Part shown: positions 58,046 through 64,000 of the stretch, one piece after another | How positions within the stretch are numbered: the first letter of the stretch is position 1 | Layout: every line of letters begins with the position of its first letter | From: Eutypa lata | Lineage: Eukaryota; Ascomycota; Sordariomycetes; Xylariales; Diatrypaceae | Assembly: GCA_022661535.1 (NCBI GenBank) | Contig: JAKULF010000012.1 | Location: 372,001-436,000, forward strand | Length of the DNA: 64,000 nucleotides | Reading direction: 5' to 3' | Made by a program: the position numbers and the translations under genes | The notes under the pieces: model-generated | The model's database searches: none | What the model was told of the DNA's origin: nothing | What the model saw: the letters and a program-made list of their open reading frames with translations, nothing else

Positions 58046-58324
58046 ATAGTGCTGTACAAGAGTAGTTTCATCGCCTTGAGCCGATTTACGAATTGAACTC
58101 TTTTCTTCCTCTTTTCTTTCAATGATACGATGATCCAACAGGGAACTGAAGTTTGTAATTTGACCTCCCATGTGAGAATACATGTCTTAGAAAGTGATCT
58201 TTTGATATACTACAGTAACTACTTACGCAACAAGCCCTATCTGAATATTCCGTTGACGCTGTAAGATATCTTACTCCCTGAACCCAATATATAGACTACA
58301 GCAAAAGCGGTTTGGTCAATTCTA

Positions 58325-59996
58325 TCAAGCTAACGCGTCCATTTTTCTCAACCCTATGCGAATCTGTTCTATCAATTCGTATACGGCCTGCTCCTGAGCA
58401 ATGATATCCTCCTGTGAGTCTTTGGGCATCGCCCCCTGGAGGATTCGATCCCATCGGCTTTGTTCTCCACTATATGATGCTTTCTCTTTCGTCCCAAGCA
58501 AAGTCTTCAGAGGCTCCAGAGCTGATTCTAACAACTCTAATGCTAGTCTTAACCGAATGGCGGGATAGTCGTCTAGCCTTAGCGGACCTGCCACTATCGC
58601 GGGTATTTGGATGCTGCTTAACGTGTCTAATGCGCTAGAGTCTATGGCACATTTGATGCGTCCAAGCAGATCGGTAGATATTCGTAAGACCCTTACATAG
58701 CATGACAGGACCATGAGACTCGTTCCAGGGTCCTGTACAGGCGTCGTGCCCCCGCCATTTCCAAATATTGGAGCGCTGGGATCGGCCTCTGAGTCACGGA
58801 GTTCACGAATCAACTGCATAAATTGGAAAACTAGAACTAATACGCCGTCGAACTGGGGATTACTGCTCATAATCTCAACTTAGCTTCATGGTCTTAGGTC
58901 TGCTATAGGATACAAGGTACGTACCTGGCTGCGGCGTTAGATCCTGCGGCACCTCTCTGCGATCTCATGGCTTCTGGGCTTTCTCTTCCCTGACTAAAGA
59001 GTTTGACATTAATCTCAGACAATTTGAGGAACCACTGCATATCAATTTTCCCTTGGGAGTTGGCTGTCTGTGGTCTAGATATCGACCGTTTCTTCGAATG
59101 TAGATTGCTGGAAAGACCCAAGTTGATAGGATGGTCAATGCGGCTGTCTGGCTGTGACCCTGCTTGGCTTCCCTGTCGGTTGTTGTTCCTATTGCGGTGG
59201 TCGTAGTTGAGGGTGCCGCTGTCTCGTGACTCCAACGACCCCCAATTAGGAGGTAATATGAACAAGCCATTGGCGTTTTGCATATCCATGAAGGATGAGC
59301 TTATCTCTTTGGAAACGCCGCTCAAGTCTCCATCAGATGACGTTATGGGAGGAAGCTCGACATCTGCATCAAGGTGAGGCATTGTTACAGACCAGTCAGT
59401 GCGTGCAGTCGCTGCTGTCGAGGCAGAACTGCTAGATGCAGACCCGAAAATGCTGTCTTTAGGAAAATATTCCGATACGCCTGATGTTTGCAAGGGTGCC
59501 AGTATGTTCTCCGAGCTTGCCCAATCTAGTCCGACGTCGAGGGTTGGTGAGAATTGGGCCCATGTTGATGGTGGCGTGAACACTTCCTTGGGTGATTCTT
59601 CTTCTATGGCTCTAACGGTATGATGCGTCTCATTCCGACTACGTGAAACTATATTAGCAAATCAATACATGTTTGGGTATGGTCCAAGGTGACAAACCCA
59701 TCGTTCTCGGTTGCCAGATTATCGTGGCGCTGGGCTTTGTTCTGAGATCCTCTTTCGGTCCCATCGGGAGTAAGTGGGTGTTGAGTTGGCCTCGATCGTT
59801 TGTTTCTAAGTGACGGGCTAGTATTACAAGGCTTGTTCGCTTTCAGGCACCGCGTGCAGCTTGCATCGCCTTCGCGCTGGCATGATAGCTTGGAGAGGTG
59901 GCATCGGTCACAAGCTCTACGCAGCACCGGTTCTAACACCGCCGAATACATTAGTCCTAAACCCGACGTAACCCGGTTACCACCCAACTGGAACAT
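58325..59996 (-). CDS. Zn2Cys6 transcription factor, AflR-like cluster regulator
   Basis: At least three exons. Exon 1 starts at ATG 59996 and carries the zinc cluster RACDRC-x6-C-x7-C-x2-C-x6-C (Cys 29, 32, 39, 47, 50, 57). The central exon ends at 58925 (AG|GTACGT) and the last exon is 58865-58325. The first junction, near 59694-59600, could not be fixed: the frame of exon 1 runs into TAG just before a good branch site and acceptor, while the central frame opens at about 59620. The total is about 470 aa. The C-terminal region ([40 protein letters not shown]) matches the AflR-type regulatory domain. A nuclear pathway-specific activator is inferred. It lies between the enoyl reductase and the small membrane protein. 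Confidence 0.85.
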
Positions 59997-61222
59997 AAAA
60001 GGACACAGCTATACCAACCAGTCATAATTGATATTTATAGATAGGCGATCCTTTTTATCGCGATTCAAAAAGACTTAAAAGTTGTTAATTCGCGGGGCAG
60101 TGTCATGAATTGTAGTTCCTTTTTCATCTATTCATCTAGTGACCTTCGGAGACGATCACTGAGTGAAGAAGTAATAAAGTCCACTGTCGTGCTCAGAAGT
60201 GATACATGGTGGGATCCTACACCTTACAAGAAAGCGCCATTTATGACATGCACTTTACTAAAGTGTTATGTTACGCCTCATAGGTAGTACTGAAGATACG
60301 TCGAAAGATATATGTGGATGCTGCATGGCTGCGGCTCGAAATATTTGTTGGTTAGCCACTTTACGTGAGACCAACTTCCTTAAGGCAGTGAGTAGTAAGC
60401 TGGGCTGCTCTCCTCGCCTCATTGGAGGGGCTACGTATAGCATCTGATTTCCACGTTTTCTCTCTGCTATTATATCTGTATTCTGTTTTATACATTTTAT
60501 ATACAACCCCATTCCTGGTTCGTAAGACTTGCATGCTATTATAGTATTTCCCTACAATATCTCTATATTCATAAGGGCTGTTGAAGTTTCTATGTACAGG
60601 GTGCTTAGTGCTAAGCTTCTGTAATATTCTTGAAATCCTTGCTCCCCGGGAACCTACTTATTTCTGACGTCAGATTATGTGCGGAGAGCTCAGCTACAGA
60701 ACGACTAAACCATCACCTCCTTGCATGAATTCCCATGAGCTGTCCGTATCTTCCTCCTATTGGTGTCGGCTGGGACCCTGGTTACACCATGTGTCTCACA
60801 GCAACCACAATACATATCTAATCAATGGCAGTAATTCCTTAGCTGAGTGGTCTCAATATGACTGTGGCCGGTGTTCCTGGAGTCTCCAAAGATCCTACCG
60901 CGGAGTTAAGAAAAACAATTACAGCTGATCCTTCATTACCAAATCGACAGTGACGCCGAAGGATTCTCATGTCGGCCTTCACCAGTCGGTGATCGCAATG
61001 GTGTCGTACATGGCGCCATTCTGAGATCTCGGAAGTTATAACCCGGTTCGAAAGGTGCTGTCTGGAGAACAGTAGCCAAATAAATAGCACCCCATCATCA
61101 AACAGAGACAAGAGTCGGTCAAAATAACAACCAGGCTGCTCTCTTGACTTTCATCGATTAGCTACTACTTATCCGCAAAGCCAAATCTCGATTCTAAGTT
61201 ACTACTACTATCACGACTCACC
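59997..61222. other. Intergenic, 1.2 kb
   Basis: Divergent upstream region between the transcription factor and the small membrane-protein gene. Several short ORFs are present but none has family features. A large, AT-rich regulatory region fits its position beside the regulator. Confidence 0.4.
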
Positions 61223-61756
61223 ATGTCCGATCACACTTGGAGCACCATCACGACTGCGGTCCCAGGCCTGGGACTGGCACTAGTCCGCCTCGCGCCGCTG
61301 ATGATCTCGTCAGCATCACTCATGTGTGCCTGGGACCAACAAAACGCCTTTCGGTCGTTCCTGGCTCCCTCGATCCTCTCGAAGCCACAGCACATGTCTG
61401 CCAATATCGTCGTGGACTGGTTCGGGGAGTTCGCCAAACCCACCAAATGGGTCATCAACCTCGCCTACCCCCTGGGGCTCATCTTCGGGCTCATCAATGC
61501 CCTTGGTGACAATGGTCTGCAGCCGCCGGCCCGAGCCCTCTTTGCTATAGGAGGTCTGTTGTCTATCTTCCACTTCTGGTTCGCGCGGTGGTCGATGATG
61601 TGGAACGCCCGCATCACGAAGAAGGAGAATATCGGAAAGACAAACGAGGATGGCCTTCGGGGATGGTTGGGCAATAATGGGGCTCGCATGAAATGGGTGA
61701 ACTTCCCAGCATGGATCTGTTTCGTCCTAGCTAGTGCTATGCTCATACCAGTGTGA
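61223..61756 (+). CDS. Small four-helix membrane protein of the cluster
   Basis: Single exon, 177 aa. Four hydrophobic segments: about residues 12-42, 77-95, 104-122 and 155-177 (LVRLAPLMISSASLMCAWDQ, WVINLAYPLGLIFGLINAL, ALFAIGGLLSIFHFWFARW, VNFPAWICFVLASAMLIPV). I do not recognise the family with confidence. Size and topology resemble DUF1772/anthrone-oxygenase-type proteins that sit in polyketide clusters beside EthD proteins, but the sequence match is weak. The start follows a CACC context at 61219-61222, and the frame has no intron. Confidence 0.75.
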   Translation: MSDHTWSTITTAVPGLGLALVRLAPLMISSASLMCAWDQQNAFRSFLAPSILSKPQHMSANIVVDWFGEFAKPTKWVINLAYPLGLIFGLINALGDNGLQPPARALFAIGGLLSIFHFWFARWSMMWNARITKKENIGKTNEDGLRGWLGNNGARMKWVNFPAWICFVLASAMLIPV

Positions 61757-62323
61757 AATGTGGCAAACAGGAAATTTATCAAAGAGCCGGCTAGGTGTTG
61801 AGTGGGTATGGTTGGGATGCTTCTTGATTTTCCTGGCTACCACACAAATTAGCTTTGCTGGATGATGGAGTTATTAGTGGTCATTGTACTAGAATGATAC
61901 TCAATTAAGATTAAATAAGGGATAGTTGGCGTATAAGGTCACAGAGATACATGTCTTAGTATGTTTCCCCCCTACGTTGAAGCCCAGTTAAATATATCTT
62001 CTACAACGTCAATGTTGGTCTTTGAAGGCACGTCTCCTTCATATAACTACACAATTAGAGAGTTTCCTCCTACCTATTTTATAATCACGTAATAATAATG
62101 ATAATAACGAACAATTCTATTATGAGTAAAGTTAGCGAACTACTTCTTTCTAGTAAACTAGCATAATTATCGCAAGCTGTGATAGAGCTAGAACGAATTT
62201 TGATCTAGCTTGTATTTCTATACAGTTCTCAACTATATAACTTGCCAAGTCATATCTAGAATTTAACAACATGTAATAGCAGATGAGCAATGATCGGAGA
62301 GTATATTTTGTACCATCAAAATT
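61757..62323. other. Convergent intergenic region
   Basis: 567 bases, very AT-rich, with an AATAATAATGATAATAA run near 62091-62107. No gene. Confidence 0.5.
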
Positions 62324-63996
62324 TCATCTAGAAAAAGAAACCTTAACGCCGTTTTTGGAACCCATAGCACTTTGAGTCCCAGGTTCCGCGTCTCTAGACT
62401 CAATTGACACAAAATGTTGGACAAATCTAACGAGAACTAGTGTAGTCTCCGTAAGGGCATATTGTTGCCCAAGGCAGATATGCGGACCACCACCAAAAGG
62501 GAGGTACTCCTAATTGTCAGAGTCGACGTTAGCGAAGTTGTAAAAAAAAGGGGGGAAAGCAACAAGGCGAGCACCTACCCATCCGAAACGGCTGTGAAGC
62601 CACCGTTCTGGGCAAAACTGAGCAGCATCTTCGCCGAACAAGTCCTTGCGCCGATGCATGGCAAAAGCGCTATATGTTATAGCGCAACCCTTAGAAACGT
62701 TGATAGGGGCTTCACCCAACGGCCCACCACCACGTGGAAGCACAGTATCACGAACCGCGATCCTCGTGTTAGAGAGAACTGGCGGATGAAGTCGAAGCGC
62801 TAGAGTATGCTATCATCAGTAATGGTTGTATTTTGATTGGTGGGGGGTCACTGACCTTCGTTAACGCAACTCCGGGCGTACTTCAAATCACGGAGCTGCT
62901 CGTAATCCGGCTCTTGGCCTTTAACTTGACCCACCTCGTCTCGCAGTTTGGCCCAAACATCAGGGCGTCGAACAATCTCAATGAAAAGGCTACTGAGGAG
63001 ATTGGCGATGCTGTCACGAGTAGATATGAGCAGATTTAGGAGTTCGTAGTGCAGTGTCTCTTTGTCGCTTGATAAGCACGCGAGCTTTCCGACCAGTGAG
63101 TCACTATTTCTTTCCTGGCTGCCTTCTTGCTGAGCAGATAACGACGACCAGGATGAGGAGAGTTTCTCCTCGTCGTCTGAAGTGAACTCGCCACGGGAGC
63201 ATCCATGAAGTGAGAGGGCCTCCTCGGTACTTCGTTCTATGTAATCACGACACGTCCGAAACGCTTCGGCCATCTTTATTTGAGTACCAGATCGCAGCGG
63301 CAAGGTTTGAGATGGGTGTCCGGTTTGTTCAAGGATGAAGCTAAAGGCCTTGCGAAATTCATCATAGGCATCGCTATCATTACGACTCAAAGCGTCGGTA
63401 GAACGGCCGAAAATGAAGTATGTAGCCGTATCCAACGTATAGTGGAGGAACAACGGTTGGAGATCAACCGCCCCGCTCGTTGGAACCATTTCGAGAAGGC
63501 CTTGAACACGACTGTTGGCCGCTTTCAAATCGATTACCGGGTCATTGATGAAGTGAGGTCTTAAACGGCGACGAAAATGAGCCCGGTTCAGACCAGAGTT
63601 TTCCGAAGTAGTATCACTTAGTATTGGAATTTCCGACGGGGGCACAATGTAGTCTTGACATCGTACTGAGAGGACCGTTTTTATGTTTTCCGGGTCAATT
63701 GTGAAGATATGGCTGGTACCAAGTGTGCCCGCTGAAAAGGTCCCTCCAAGCTCACTATGTCTTGTCGATAAGACCTTCATCAGGCGCGTTTCGTACGCCC
63801 CCGGTACGTGGCTCAGGAAGGAACGAATATTTAGCAAGGGATCCCACGGTAGGAGACGAATATGGACAGGCTGACTTCCATTCTTTAGGACGTCCTGATT
63901 TCCCCTGGCCACCCTTGTGACATACGAGACTAGCCATAATATAATGACTAGTAACACGATCATGACACCGCCAATGGATGGCAGGCCAATTCCCAT
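62324..63996 (-). CDS. Cytochrome P450, CYP52-like
   Basis: Three exons: 63996-62856, 62799-62579 and 62509-62324; 515 aa, start only four bases from the window end. N-terminal anchor ([17 protein letters not shown]). I-helix region [17 protein letters not shown], where AGxxT is replaced by STRDS as in the alkane-hydroxylase (CYP52/CYP63) lineage. ExxR is completed across intron 1 as [10 protein letters not shown]; then [33 protein letters not shown], and heme loop [12 protein letters not shown] with Cys466. This motif set (GGGP insertion, LGQQ) is typical of omega-hydroxylases of fatty or alkyl chains. Introns start GTCAGT and GTAGGT and keep frame. It is the rightmost cluster gene visible. 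Confidence 0.92.
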
Positions 63997-64000
63997 GGAA

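Overview
This window is nuclear DNA of a filamentous ascomycete (Pezizomycotina). A Sordariomycete is likely, but the genus cannot be read from the sequence. The evidence is many short introns of about 45-100 bp with GT-AG ends and CTAAC-type branch points, a HET-domain gene, CipC, an AflR-type Zn2Cys6 regulator, long AT-rich intergenic stretches, and strong C-ending codon bias in some genes. All gene models here were built by hand, joining exons by reading frame and splice consensus; exon coordinates are in the evidence fields.

Left part (1-18.5 kb) is a dense housekeeping block: the 5' third of GCN2/cpc-3 (cut by the window edge), a PFF1-type vacuolar membrane protease, a Cut12 spindle-pole-body protein, urease accessory protein UreF, splicing factor Cwc2, an acyl-CoA dehydrogenase, Spo12 and the GTPase DRG1/RBG1 with a run of micro-exons.

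Middle part (19.5-36 kb) is gene-sparse and catabolic in flavour: an MFS sugar porter with two GC-AG introns and one junction that does not keep frame, a small secreted cysteine-containing protein, a secreted beta-propeller lactonase, a secreted bicovalent-FAD oxidase of the glucooligosaccharide-oxidase (AA7) type, a dienelactone hydrolase and an aldo-keto reductase. Oxidase, lactonase and porter could act in series on oligosaccharides; that is inference.

The stretch 36-47 kb holds a 3.5 kb gene desert, a Nudix hydrolase interrupted by one in-frame TAG exactly where a conserved tryptophan is expected (candidate for A-to-I stop-codon editing, or a young pseudogene), SmD3, an orphan coiled-coil protein and a CipC-like protein.

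Right part (47-64 kb) starts with a HET-domain protein and continues as a candidate secondary-metabolite cluster: MFS exporter, CYP65-like P450, EthD-domain protein, PsoB/Ayg1-like alpha/beta hydrolase, TOXD/LovC-like trans-enoyl reductase, AflR-type transcription factor, a small membrane protein and a CYP52-like P450. No polyketide or peptide synthase is inside the window; if there is one it should lie beyond the right edge. No rRNA, tRNA, CRISPR array or intact transposon was recognised.
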